Shown piece after piece: positions 18,033 through 26,213 of a DNA stretch of 64,000 nucleotides. The position numbers and the translations under genes are program-made. Source of the DNA: Pseudomonas baltica (GTDB lineage Bacteria; Pseudomonadota; Gammaproteobacteria; Pseudomonadales; Pseudomonadaceae). Each line of letters opens with the position of its first letter. Positions within the stretch are counted from its first letter, which is position 1. The DNA is taken from NCBI RefSeq assembly GCF_031880315.1, contig NZ_CP134771.1, positions 372,001-436,000 on the forward strand, given 5' to 3'. The notes under the pieces were generated by a model. That model was not told the DNA's origin. It was given only the letters and a program-made list of their open reading frames with translations, and ran no database searches.

Positions 18033-19019
18033 ATGGAAAGTCAACTTTCTCAATCCGCCAATGTACCGAAAAGAGCCAGCGATACTGCACTTTCCATGGC
18101 CACCGCCATGGACCTTAAACTATTCAAAGTATTCAAGGCCGTGGTGGAATCCGGTGGTTTTACCGCCGCACAATCCGAACTCAATATTGGCCTGGCCGCG
18201 ATCAGCAAACAGATATCCGATCTGGAGATTCGCCTGGGCATGCGTTTATGTACGCGCGGGCGCGAGAAGTTCGGTTTGACTGAACAAGGCAAAGTTATAT
18301 ATCAGGCCAGCCTCGACCTGTTTTCGGCGCTGGACGAGTTTCGCGGGCGCCTGGGCAATGTCCGCGGCGAGCTGCTGGGCGACCTGAATATCGCCGTCAT
18401 CGACAACACCTGCTCCGACCCCAACTCGCCGCTGGTGCGCGTGCTGCAGGACTGGCAGGCCAAGGCGCCCAAGGCACGCATGCGACTGAGCGTCGCGCCC
18501 CTGGAAGAGATCGAACAAGGCATCCTCAAGGGCCAGTTCGCCGCCGGCATCGTGCCGGTGTACACCGACAAGCACGAGTTCGAGGTGCTGTCGATGTACA
18601 AGGAAACCTCGGAGCTCTACTGCTCTTGCGATCACTCGTTCTTCAACTTGAACGATGACGAGATCGACGACGCCAAACTCTCCCAGGCCGAATACATCGA
18701 GCATGTCTACGCCAATCACCAGGATAAATTCCGCCCGCTGGGCCCGCGCAACATCAGCGCCATCGCCACTCAGGTCGAGGCCGTAGCCATGCTGGTGCTG
18801 ACCGGGCGCTACCTGGGCCATCTGCCCACCCACTGGGCCAAGCACTACGTCGACCGCGGGCAGATGCGCTCGGTAAAGCCCAAGCGCTTTCGCGTCACCA
18901 CCCCTTTCAAGCTGCTGCACAAGCCCACTGGCCGCAGCAACCCGCTGCTGGATGTGTTCCTCGAAATCCTTCAGCAACACCTGGCCAACAACGTCGCGAT
19001 CCTCGCCAACGGCGCCTGA
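18033..19019 (+). CDS. LysR family transcriptional regulator, divergent from the lyase/ABC operon
   Basis: LysR-type regulator of 328 aa. The winged HTH begins only at about residue 26 (MDLKLFKVFKAVVESGGFTAAQSELNIGLAAISKQISDLE), preceded by a 25-residue Ser/Ala-rich lead; internal ATGs at 18096 and 18108 would remove it, and the latter would give the usual LysR length. The C-terminal two-thirds is the LysR substrate domain (LLGDLNIAVIDNT, FAAGIVPVYTDKHEFEV, LVLTGRYLGHLPTHWA). Its divergent position makes it the likely regulator of the lyase, ABC, deacetylase and PrpD genes. It ends two bases from the stop of the convergent LysR gene. Confidence 0.9.
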   Translation: MESQLSQSANVPKRASDTALSMATAMDLKLFKVFKAVVESGGFTAAQSELNIGLAAISKQISDLEIRLGMRLCTRGREKFGLTEQGKVIYQASLDLFSALDEFRGRLGNVRGELLGDLNIAVIDNTCSDPNSPLVRVLQDWQAKAPKARMRLSVAPLEEIEQGILKGQFAAGIVPVYTDKHEFEVLSMYKETSELYCSCDHSFFNLNDDEIDDAKLSQAEYIEHVYANHQDKFRPLGPRNISAIATQVEAVAMLVLTGRYLGHLPTHWAKHYVDRGQMRSVKPKRFRVTTPFKLLHKPTGRSNPLLDVFLEILQQHLANNVAILANGA

Positions 19020-19021
19020 AT

Positions 19022-19984
19022 TCAGACCGTGGCGTCTGCCAGGGCGGCCGTGGCTTCGCGCAGGCCTTGCAGGAACTGCGCCTCGGCGCGGCTCAGGCGC
19101 TGCTCCTTGTTCCACAGCAGATTGACGTCCACGGTGCACACCTGCTCCGGCGGCAGGGGCCACAAATGCCCGGCCGCGCGCTCGCGCTGATACAACGGAT
19201 GGGGCAGGCAACCAATGCCAAAGCCCGCCAGCACCAGGCGCAAGACCTCCTGACTGTTGGCCGAACAGCCCTTGATCGGCCCACGCCAGCCGTGGCGATG
19301 ACGAAACTCGGCCAAAGCGTTGAGGGTGCCGCCCAGCAGGTCGCTGGTGAACAGGATCAGCGGCTCGTCCTTGAGCATCTCGACACTCACGTCTTCGCGG
19401 CCGAACAACGGATGCTCAGGGCCGCAATAGAAGCGGTAATGTTCACGGGTCAGGCATTCCTGAGCCAGCCAGGGGTAGCTCAGCGGGGTGATCGCCAGGC
19501 CGAAGGTGGCGGTTTTCTGCTCCAGGGCGCTGAGAATTTCGTCGTTGGATTGCACCACGATTTCCACCGCCACCCCAGGAAAACGCCGGTTCAGGCTGGC
19601 CAGGCTGCGATCGTAGGCAGCGCAGCTGATGCCATCGATCGACAGCAGCCGCACCTTGCCCACAACCTGGTCACTGGAGCCCTCGATGGCGGCGTCCAGC
19701 TGGGCGAACTGCCCCTGTACGTCATTGGCGATACGCAGCGTCTCGATGCCGGCGATGGTCAACTGGAAGCGCGGGCCGCGACGCTCGATCAAGGCGGTGC
19801 CCAGTTGCTCTTCGAGCCGCTTGAGCGCCTGACTGACCGCAGGCTGTGACAGATGCAAGCGCACCGCCGCCTTGCTGATGCTCAATTCCTGGGCAATGGC
19901 CTGAAAGGTGCGCAACAGGTTCCAATCGACCCGCTCACTGGAGGAACGCAGGTTCGGTCGTACCCTTCCCAGACTTTTACTCAT
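19022..19984 (-). CDS. LysR family transcriptional regulator
   Basis: LysR-type regulator of 320 aa with a short basic N-terminal extension before the HTH (VDWNLLRTFQAIAQELSISKAAVRLHLSQPAVSQALKRLEEQLG). The effector domain follows (KVRLLSIDGIS, FGLAITPLSYPW, LRLVLAGFGIGCLPHPLY). The ATG at 19984 opens onto a 600-bp gap upstream of the OprD porin gene, transcribed the other way. It is the best candidate regulator of the porin, SBP-3, aldolase and reductase genes. It is not a close paralogue of the LysR gene it faces at 19019. Confidence 0.9.
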   Translation of the reverse strand: MSKSLGRVRPNLRSSSERVDWNLLRTFQAIAQELSISKAAVRLHLSQPAVSQALKRLEEQLGTALIERRGPRFQLTIAGIETLRIANDVQGQFAQLDAAIEGSSDQVVGKVRLLSIDGISCAAYDRSLASLNRRFPGVAVEIVVQSNDEILSALEQKTATFGLAITPLSYPWLAQECLTREHYRFYCGPEHPLFGREDVSVEMLKDEPLILFTSDLLGGTLNALAEFRHRHGWRGPIKGCSANSQEVLRLVLAGFGIGCLPHPLYQRERAAGHLWPLPPEQVCTVDVNLLWNKEQRLSRAEAQFLQGLREATAALADATV

Positions 19985-20584
19985 ATCACTGCTCGTTCAA
20001 ATACTGAATGTAAAAAACAATAATGCGCTGCCCCTCGAGATCGACCCGAGCGTTCTATACAGCCGTTTCCAATAGCAGCACAACGCGCGCACTGAATACT
20101 GCCATAGTTTCACCTTGAAGCGTTCATGATCAATATGAATTGACGGATACTTTAAATATACCGACCAAGATATTGCCCGCCGATGGCGCATAATCTAGAT
20201 TGGCGCCCCAGAATGAAGCAACCTACTCCCAATCTAATAACCTCAGGATAAAATCAATATCAAGCGCTGACGCTGTTTATTTGGCAGACCAATATTCACT
20301 ATAAGAAATGCTTTCTTGCACCTGTCCACTGGCGCTTATAACAATAGATTCAACGCCAGATAGCGCCCCTCCACAAGAGCGATTCAACGCGTCGGTAAAA
20401 GCCCGTCCACCGTGTTTTCAGTGACGCCGTATACGGTCGCCACCGCCCGCCTGCACGCCGCTTTCCCGCCTAAAGGCATGACCGTCCATTGAACGGTCAG
20501 CCGCCCCCCTGTCCGCCAAAGACTGCCCACCCAACTGCACCGCGCGCCTTGCTGCGGTGACGATCGTGTAAAGGAGCCGTTCCA
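19985..20584. promoter_or_regulatory. Long divergent regulatory region upstream of the OprD porin (600 bp)
   Basis: The half next to the LysR gene (about 19985-20340) is markedly AT-richer than its surroundings and carries several TATA-like words (for example TACTTTAAATATACC near 20150). The half next to the porin is GC-rich and includes a perfect seven-bp inverted repeat, TGACCGT at 20479-20485 and ACGGTCA at 20493-20499. AAGGAG at 20572-20577 is the porin ribosome site. No convincing small gene was found; a long 5' leader on the porin mRNA is possible. Confidence 0.4.
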
Positions 20585-21832
20585 ATGAGTGTCAGCAAAA
20601 TCAGTTTCGCCGCCCTGCTCGCTACCGCCTGCACCAGCCCCGCAACCTGGGCCAGTGATCAGTCGGATGCGACGGGTTTTATCGAAGGCACCCATCTGAC
20701 CATCAAGACCCGCAACATGTACATGCAGCGCGACAACCACGCCAAGGGCGCTGCACAGAACTACGGTGAAGAATGGGCGCAGGGCTTCGTCGGCGTGCTG
20801 GAATCGGGCTTCACCCAAGGCGCCGTGGGCTTCGGCGTCGACGTGCTGGGGCAATATGCGATCAAGCTGGACACCGGCGGCGGACGCTACGGTGGCGGCA
20901 CCAACCTGCTGGAAACCGACAGCAGTGGCCCCAAGGACCAGTACGCCAAGGCCGGCGGCGTGTTCAAGATGCGCGTCTCCAACACCGTGCTCAAATACGG
21001 CACGCAGATCCTCTCGATCCCCGTGCTGAGCACCTCCGACAGCCGCCTGCTGCCCGAGACCGTCGACGGTTTCTCGGCCACCAGCAAGGACATCAAGAAC
21101 CTGCGCCTGGACGCCGGCCATTTCACCGCGCTGACCAACCGCAACCAATCGTCCTACGACAGCGGCCGCATGACTTCGGTCGACTATGTGGGCGGCCAGT
21201 ACAAGCTCACCGAGGCGCTGTCGGGCAGCCTCTATTACGCCAAGACCGACGATTACTTTCGCAAGTACTACGTCAACGCCAACTACGTGCTGCCTCTGAG
21301 CCAATCCCAAGCGCTGAAATTCGACTTCAACGGCTACGACACCAAGAGCATCGGCCAGGCCCGCAGCGGCGACCTGGACAACCGCATCTGGAGCCTGGCG
21401 GCCGCCTACAGCATTGGCTCCCACACCTTCACCCTCGCCCACCAACGGGTATCGGGCACCGGTGACTACATCTATGGCCCGGACGGCAACGCCAACTTCT
21501 ACTTTGCCAACTCGGTCCAGTATTCGGACTTCGACTACGAGAACGAAAAGTCCTGGCAGGCCCGCTACGACCTCAACATGGTCGGCTACGGCGTGCCAGG
21601 CTTGACCTTTATGACCCGCTACATCAAGGGCTACGACTTCAAGAGCGGCACCGCTGCCGACCTCGACGGCAAGGCCTGGGAGCGTGACATCGAAGCGCGT
21701 TACGTGGTGCAGAGCGGCCCGGTCAAGAACCTGTCGTTCCGGGTGCGCCAGGCGGCCTATCGCAGTTCCGATCGCGGTGGGCAGATCGACGAGATCCGCA
21801 TCATCACCGAGTACCCGTTCAACATCCTGTAA
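20585..21832 (+). CDS. OprD family outer membrane porin
   Basis: Substrate-specific 18-strand porin of 415 aa. A signal peptide (about 23 residues, ending TWA before SDQSD) precedes GFIEGTHLTIKTRNMYMQRD, the usual first strand of OprD proteins. The middle carries YGTQILSIPVLSTSDSRLLPETVDGFSATSKDI, the L3/constriction-loop region of the family, and the protein ends in an aromatic-alternating strand IITEYPFNIL. OprD proteins import basic amino acids, aromatic acids or other carboxylates. Being followed by SBP-3 and sugar/hydroxyacid-type enzymes, it probably admits an acidic or amino-acid-like nutrient. AAGGAG precedes the start. Confidence 0.93.
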   Translation: MSVSKISFAALLATACTSPATWASDQSDATGFIEGTHLTIKTRNMYMQRDNHAKGAAQNYGEEWAQGFVGVLESGFTQGAVGFGVDVLGQYAIKLDTGGGRYGGGTNLLETDSSGPKDQYAKAGGVFKMRVSNTVLKYGTQILSIPVLSTSDSRLLPETVDGFSATSKDIKNLRLDAGHFTALTNRNQSSYDSGRMTSVDYVGGQYKLTEALSGSLYYAKTDDYFRKYYVNANYVLPLSQSQALKFDFNGYDTKSIGQARSGDLDNRIWSLAAAYSIGSHTFTLAHQRVSGTGDYIYGPDGNANFYFANSVQYSDFDYENEKSWQARYDLNMVGYGVPGLTFMTRYIKGYDFKSGTAADLDGKAWERDIEARYVVQSGPVKNLSFRVRQAAYRSSDRGGQIDEIRIITEYPFNIL

Positions 21833-21965
21833 TCCGGAAAGGCTTTTGCATGGTGATTGGCTCGTTGGTGAATCGCTGGCTGGTGAATCGATAGCACCGT
21901 GCAGACCGCCGGACACGAGCCACGGGCGATGCCTGTGGCTCCCCCTTTCGTGACTGGAGTGACCG

Positions 21966-22835
21966 ATGTTCAAGCGCACGTTTCGTCACCTGAGTACCGC
22001 GGCCATTGGCAATGCTGCCCTGGCCGTCGCCCTGCTTTCGTGCACTGGCATGGCCAATGCCGCCGACACCCGTCAGGCCGCTATCGCCCTGCCCGCCAAC
22101 ATCCTGGCCGCAAAAAAAATCAAGATCGCGCTGTTCGCCGGCTTCCCGCCCATGGCCTGGAAGAAGCCGGACACCAACGAGCTGGTGGGCGTCGACGTCG
22201 AGCTTGCCCACTACCTGAGCAAGCGCCTGGGCGTGGCCATCGAATGGCAGGAGGTGTCTTATGAATCGGCCATCAACTCGCTGGTCACCGGCCGCGTCGA
22301 CATGGCCTTCAGCCTGCTGGACGCCCCGGAAGCGGCCGACCGGCTCGACTATCTGCCCTACCTGACCTCGGGCATGCAACCCTACGCGCTCGCCAGCCAT
22401 GCACCGATCGCCAGCGCGCTGGATATCTGCGGCCTCAAGGTCGGCGCCAACCGGCGCAATGGCTTCGACGCGGCCATGCGCAAATGGAGCGATGCCAACT
22501 GCCTGCCCGCAGGCCTGCCTGCCGTGCAGGTACAAGCCACTGACGGCACCGCCACCGCGCGCCTGGACCTCAAGCAAGGCCGCGTCGACGTCGCCGTGCA
22601 GAGCAGCGAATCGGTGCCCACCAGCATGGCGCTGGAACAAGGCACCTACGTGACCATCGGCAAGCCGCTCAACAGCCTGCAGATCGTCGCCGCGTTCCCC
22701 AAACAGTCCAGCGCCCTGCGCGATGCGGTCAGCCAGGCACTCAAGGACGCCGTGGCCGACGGCAGCTATGCCACCGCACTGGCCAAATACGACCTCGGTA
22801 ATAACAGCGCCGCCAACGCTATCCTGGCCCATTGA
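21966..22835 (+). CDS. Periplasmic amino-acid-type ABC substrate-binding protein (SBP-3, orphan)
   Basis: Family 3 solute-binding protein of 289 aa with signal peptide ending MANA before ADT. The block IKIALFAGFPPMAWKKPDTNELVGVDVELAHYLSKRLG matches the ligand-strand regions of SBP-1 and SBP-2. It shares their Cys pair (ICGLKVGANRR ... WSDANC) and TARLDLKQGRVDVAVQSSES segment. GGAG lies seven bases before the ATG. No ATPase or permease adjoins it; the nearest are those at 14.8-16.4 kb in the same window, so the three binding proteins may share one transporter. It is 133 bp downstream of the porin and probably co-transcribed. Confidence 0.88.
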   Translation: MFKRTFRHLSTAAIGNAALAVALLSCTGMANAADTRQAAIALPANILAAKKIKIALFAGFPPMAWKKPDTNELVGVDVELAHYLSKRLGVAIEWQEVSYESAINSLVTGRVDMAFSLLDAPEAADRLDYLPYLTSGMQPYALASHAPIASALDICGLKVGANRRNGFDAAMRKWSDANCLPAGLPAVQVQATDGTATARLDLKQGRVDVAVQSSESVPTSMALEQGTYVTIGKPLNSLQIVAAFPKQSSALRDAVSQALKDAVADGSYATALAKYDLGNNSAANAILAH

Positions 22836-22991
22836 TAGGCCAGCGGATCAAGCACAACCTGACGTGAAGACCGCGCCTGCCGATGAGCGAAGACACGCAT
22901 GGACGCCCGACCGACCGTCAAACTGCACTGCCACGCTCAACCGCCCACACCTGCTCGATACCTGAGCAGCCACAAGAGGAATGACCCCACC

Positions 22992-23762
22992 ATGAACACC
23001 CTGCCCAACACTTTGCTGACCAGCATGCCGGAACCTGAGCGAACCGCGCGCTGCGAACTGGCCGCCCTGTACCGGCTGCTGGCACACTTTCGCATGACCG
23101 ACCTGATCGACACCCATATTTCCCTGCGCTTGGAGGACGGCTCCGGGCATTTCCTGATCAACCGCTACGGCGTGCTGTTCGAGCACATGAAAGCCAGCGA
23201 CCTGGTGCGCATCGATGGCGACGGCAACGTGGTCGATCGCTATTTCCCCGATCACCGGGTCAACCGCGCGGGCTTCGTCATCCACTCGGCCATCCACGCC
23301 GCGCGCGCGGATCTGCATTGCGTGATCCACACCCACACCGCCGCCGGCATAGCCGTGTCGGCCCAGGCCAAGGGCTTGCTGCCGATCAGTCAGCACGCGT
23401 TGAAGTTCTACAACCGCTTGGGCTATCACCGCTACGAAGGCATCGCCCTGCGCCTGGACGAGCGCGAACAACTGGTGCGCGACCTCGGCCCGCACAGCGC
23501 CATGATCCTCTGCAACCACGGCCTGCTGGCTGCGGGGCCGAGCGCGGCGGCAGCCTTCCAGACTATCTTCATCCTCGAACGGGCCTGCCAGGCGCAGATC
23601 CAGGCCTTGGCGGGCAACAGTGAGTTGATCCTGCCGGATGCCGAAACCTGCGAGTTCACTGCCCAGCAGTATGAGGGCGATGACGAAAGTGGCTTGATCG
23701 AACTCGGCTGGCACGCCGCGCTGACCCTGATCGAACCGCAACGCCAGGACTACTGCGCATGA
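22992..23762 (+). CDS. Class II aldolase/adducin family protein
   Basis: Zinc-dependent class II aldolase/adducin-fold protein of 256 aa. Family landmarks are DLIDTHISLRLEDG near residue 40, the metal-binding CVIHTHTAAGIAVSAQ (two His) and ILCNHGLLAAGPS (third metal His). GQHALKFYNRL-type segment ISQHALKFYNRLGYH and the central GVLFEHMKASDLVRID are also typical. Such proteins split or epimerise small phosphorylated or hydroxyacid sugars, and some act as decarboxylases. I use the ATG at 22992, with AAGAGGA upstream; a longer in-frame start at 22899 exists without a clear site. It overlaps the next gene by four bases. Confidence 0.85.
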   Translation: MNTLPNTLLTSMPEPERTARCELAALYRLLAHFRMTDLIDTHISLRLEDGSGHFLINRYGVLFEHMKASDLVRIDGDGNVVDRYFPDHRVNRAGFVIHSAIHAARADLHCVIHTHTAAGIAVSAQAKGLLPISQHALKFYNRLGYHRYEGIALRLDEREQLVRDLGPHSAMILCNHGLLAAGPSAAAAFQTIFILERACQAQIQALAGNSELILPDAETCEFTAQQYEGDDESGLIELGWHAALTLIEPQRQDYCA

Positions 23763-24685
23763 GCCCGATCGTGTTGATCGATATGGGCAACGACATCACC
23801 CAGGCGCAGCGGATCATGGTGCAGCGCCGGCCCGAGTTGCAGTTCTGCCGCCCCGGCGATCCCGAAGCCCAGCACGCCGAAGTGGCCATCTGCTGGACGC
23901 CGCCACCCGGAAGCCTGGGCGCCTTGCCCATGCTCAAGCTGGTGCATTCGGTGGGAGCCGGGGCCGATCCGATCATCCGTGAACCCAGCCGCCCGGCCAC
24001 CTTGGCCGTGTGCCGGATCGTCGATCCGGGGCACTGCCAGGGCATGCTCGAATACGTGCTCTGGGGCGTGCTGCATTACCACCGGCAGTTCGACCAGATA
24101 CTCGCCAATCACCAGCGCCAACACTGGCAGCGGCTGGCGCAAAAGCCGGCGCAGCAGACTCGCGTCGGCGTCATGGGCCTCGGCCAACTGGGCAAGGCGG
24201 CGGCGGTGCAGCTGGCCCGGCTGGGCTTCCATACGCGTGGCTGGGCCCGTAGCGCGCAGCAGATCGACGGCGTGCAGACCTTCGCCGGCTCGCAACTGCC
24301 GGCCTTCCTCGAGGGCCTGGATATCCTCGTGTGCCTGTTGCCCCTGACCGAGCACACGCGCGGCATTCTGTGCGCCGAGACGTTCGCCCAGCTGGCGCCC
24401 GGCGCCGTGGTGATCAACTGCGGGCGCGGCGCGCACCTGCGCAGCGCCGACTTGCAACACGCCTTGGCCAGCGGTCAGCTGCGCGCGGCCTTGCTCGACG
24501 TATTCGAAACAGAGCCGTTGGCGCCCGACCACAGCCTGTGGCAGACACCCGGCGTCACCGTAACCCCGCACATTGCCTCCAGTGCTTCGTTCGAGGTGAT
24601 CGCCGAGCAGATCCTGGCCAACATCGACCGTCTCGAGGCCGGCTTGCCATTGCTCAATACCGTCGACAGTCAGCTGGGCTACTGA
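23759..24685 (+). CDS. D-2-hydroxyacid dehydrogenase, GhrA-type glyoxylate/hydroxypyruvate reductase
   Basis: NAD(P)-dependent reductase of 308 aa. The nucleotide-binding GVMGLGQLGKAAAVQLARLGF (GxGxxG) lies near residue 140. The catalytic Arg is in VVINCGRGAHL, the Glu in LLDVFETEPLAPDHSLW and the His in VTVTPHIASSAS, the standard D-2-hydroxyacid dehydrogenase triad. The GhrA-like pattern is shown by ARSAQQIDGVQTFAG and LEGLDILVCLLPLTEHTRGIL. Its start overlaps the aldolase stop (ATGA), so the two act together, for example an aldolase product being reduced or a hydroxyacid oxidised. The physiological substrate is unknown. Confidence 0.88.
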   Translation: MSPIVLIDMGNDITQAQRIMVQRRPELQFCRPGDPEAQHAEVAICWTPPPGSLGALPMLKLVHSVGAGADPIIREPSRPATLAVCRIVDPGHCQGMLEYVLWGVLHYHRQFDQILANHQRQHWQRLAQKPAQQTRVGVMGLGQLGKAAAVQLARLGFHTRGWARSAQQIDGVQTFAGSQLPAFLEGLDILVCLLPLTEHTRGILCAETFAQLAPGAVVINCGRGAHLRSADLQHALASGQLRAALLDVFETEPLAPDHSLWQTPGVTVTPHIASSASFEVIAEQILANIDRLEAGLPLLNTVDSQLGY

Positions 24686-24857
24686 GTGCCGATGCGCTGA
24701 TTTGCCCCGGCAAAAGGCCGCGCCAGACCCTTGACGGACCGTAGATATTCAGGTCAATCAGGGCCTTAGCAGCCGCTCGTCGCCTTTGATAATTTTTTGA
24801 CTGAATTTTGCGCTTTGCCCCGAATCATTTAATCATCGCCACCGGGGAGCCCCAGAC

Positions 24858-25106
24858 ATGCCAAACGCAAAACTCTACGTCATCGATTACAACCTGCATG
24901 GCGAGCACAAGTCATTCATCCTGCGTGCCGACAAGATGGACAACGCCGAAGCCTGGCATTGGGCGAGCTGCGACGCCGGCATTGGACGCATCGGCCGTTT
25001 TGGCCGCAGCGAGGTGAAAAAGACCAGCAAGCCCATGGCCGAGAAGTACGGCATTACCGATGTGGTCTGGCGCGCGTCGGAGATGGCACCGATGATGCCG
25101 GACTGA
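24858..25106 (+). CDS. Small conserved Pseudomonas protein (DUF6555-like)
   Basis: An 82-aa soluble protein, MPNAKLYVIDYNLHGEHK..., rich in Trp and charged residues, with KMDNAEAWHWASCDAG and GRFGRSEVKKTSKPMAEKYGITDV blocks. It resembles a small family I recall as widespread in Pseudomonas and numbered DUF6555, of unknown function; this recollection needs a profile search. GGAG lies nine bases before the ATG. It stands alone, with 172 bp upstream and the LysR stop 37 bp downstream. No signal peptide or membrane segment. Confidence 0.75.
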   Translation: MPNAKLYVIDYNLHGEHKSFILRADKMDNAEAWHWASCDAGIGRIGRFGRSEVKKTSKPMAEKYGITDVVWRASEMAPMMPD

Positions 25107-25143
25107 GCTCGGGAGGGAGATCTCGACCCTGTTCACTGGCCTC

Positions 25144-26076
25144 TCAACGCTGAGCATTATCGATCAATATCTGCGCAAACTCCTGCGCTGGCCCCACCAG
25201 CGCCTCGCCCTTGCGGGTGAGGATGCCGTAATCCTGTGGCGCCAGCCGTAGCGGCGTCTCCAGCACCTTGAGCAAGCCACTGTCGATATGCGGCCCGACC
25301 ATCGAGTCGGGCAGCATGGCGATCATCGGCCCGCTCTGCAACACCTGCAGAAAGGTCTGCATCGAGATCGTATCGATGGTGTTCTTCGGCGTGGCGATGC
25401 CGGCACGGGCGAAGGCAGCGTCCATGCGCGCCCGGATCGGCACCCCCACCGGGTAGAGAATCCACGGCCACTTGCCCAGCTCCGCCAAGGGCGTCGGCCC
25501 CGACTCGCACAGCGGATGGCGGCTGTTGACGACGATGCTGAAGGGCTCCGGGCCCAGCGCGGTGAAGTCGTAACGATGCTGCTGACGCTCATCGGTGTAG
25601 CGCGCCACGGCCAGGTCCAGGGTGCGGGCGTCGAGCATCTCCATCAGGTGATCGCTGGTCTGCTCCACCACCTCGATCGACAGCAACGGCCAGCGCTCTT
25701 TGATGGTGACGATGGCACCGGGCAACGACACCGCGGTGGCGGCAAAAATACCGCCGACTTTGAGATAACCATGACCGCCCTCGCGCAGGCTGCTGATCTG
25801 TTCGACGAAACCGCGGGCGTCGTTGAGCGCGATATGGGCATAGCGCACTACGTATTCACCGAGGGCAGTCGGCGGCATGCTGCGTGGCAGGCGCTCGAAC
25901 ACGGCAAAGCCGAGCAGGCTTTCGATCTCTTTGAGCATTTTGCTGATGGCCGGCTGGCTGAGGTTCATCTGCTCGGCAGCGGCATGCATGTTGCGGGTGC
26001 GGCCCAGGGTATCGATGAGCACCAGATGGCGAAATTTGAGCCAGTTGCAGAAGTTCGAAAAGGACAGGTCCGACAT
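25144..26076 (-). CDS. LysR family regulator of the sugar-acid (xyl) module
   Basis: LysR-type regulator of 310 aa. HTH at residues about 15-60 (FRHLVLIDTLGRTRNMHAAAEQMNLSQPAISKMLKEIESLLG), followed by the effector domain with YLKVGGIFAATAVSLPGAIV, PFSIVVNSRHPLC and SGPMIAMLPDSMVGPHID. The N-terminal LKFRHLVLIDTLGRTRNMH form is shared with LysR proteins that control sugar-acid catabolism (GbpR-like). I use the ATG at 26076; a longer open frame crosses the divergent operator region. It is transcribed away from xylX and probably responds to a sugar acid or its 3-deoxy product. Confidence 0.9.
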   Translation of the reverse strand: MSDLSFSNFCNWLKFRHLVLIDTLGRTRNMHAAAEQMNLSQPAISKMLKEIESLLGFAVFERLPRSMPPTALGEYVVRYAHIALNDARGFVEQISSLREGGHGYLKVGGIFAATAVSLPGAIVTIKERWPLLSIEVVEQTSDHLMEMLDARTLDLAVARYTDERQQHRYDFTALGPEPFSIVVNSRHPLCESGPTPLAELGKWPWILYPVGVPIRARMDAAFARAGIATPKNTIDTISMQTFLQVLQSGPMIAMLPDSMVGPHIDSGLLKVLETPLRLAPQDYGILTRKGEALVGPAQEFAQILIDNAQR

Positions 26077-26118
26077 GGGGAAGCCTTTGTTGTGGGGGGT
26101 GACGGGCGCAGGTTGGCA

Positions 26119-26156
26119 ATAACCCGGCGTTATCAATGACTGAAGATATGTCATTG
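26119..26156. promoter_or_regulatory. Candidate LysR operator pair upstream of xylX
   Basis: Two dyads lie side by side in the divergent gap. ATAACCCGGCGTTAT at 26119-26133 fits the T-N11-A LysR box. CAATGAC at 26134-26140 and GTCATTG at 26150-26156 form a second perfect seven-bp inverted repeat. The arrangement suits recognition and activation sites for the LysR protein. Confidence 0.6.
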
Positions 26157-26213
26157 GAGTTTATCGGTCACCCCCTCTAGCGTGAAGGCTTTACACAATA
26201 AGGAAGGCCTGCG

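Noticed and set aside
23750..24571. Minus-strand open frame opposite the GhrA-type reductase
   Set aside because: The plus-strand gene keeps its NAD motif and catalytic Arg, Glu and His; the other is a mirror.
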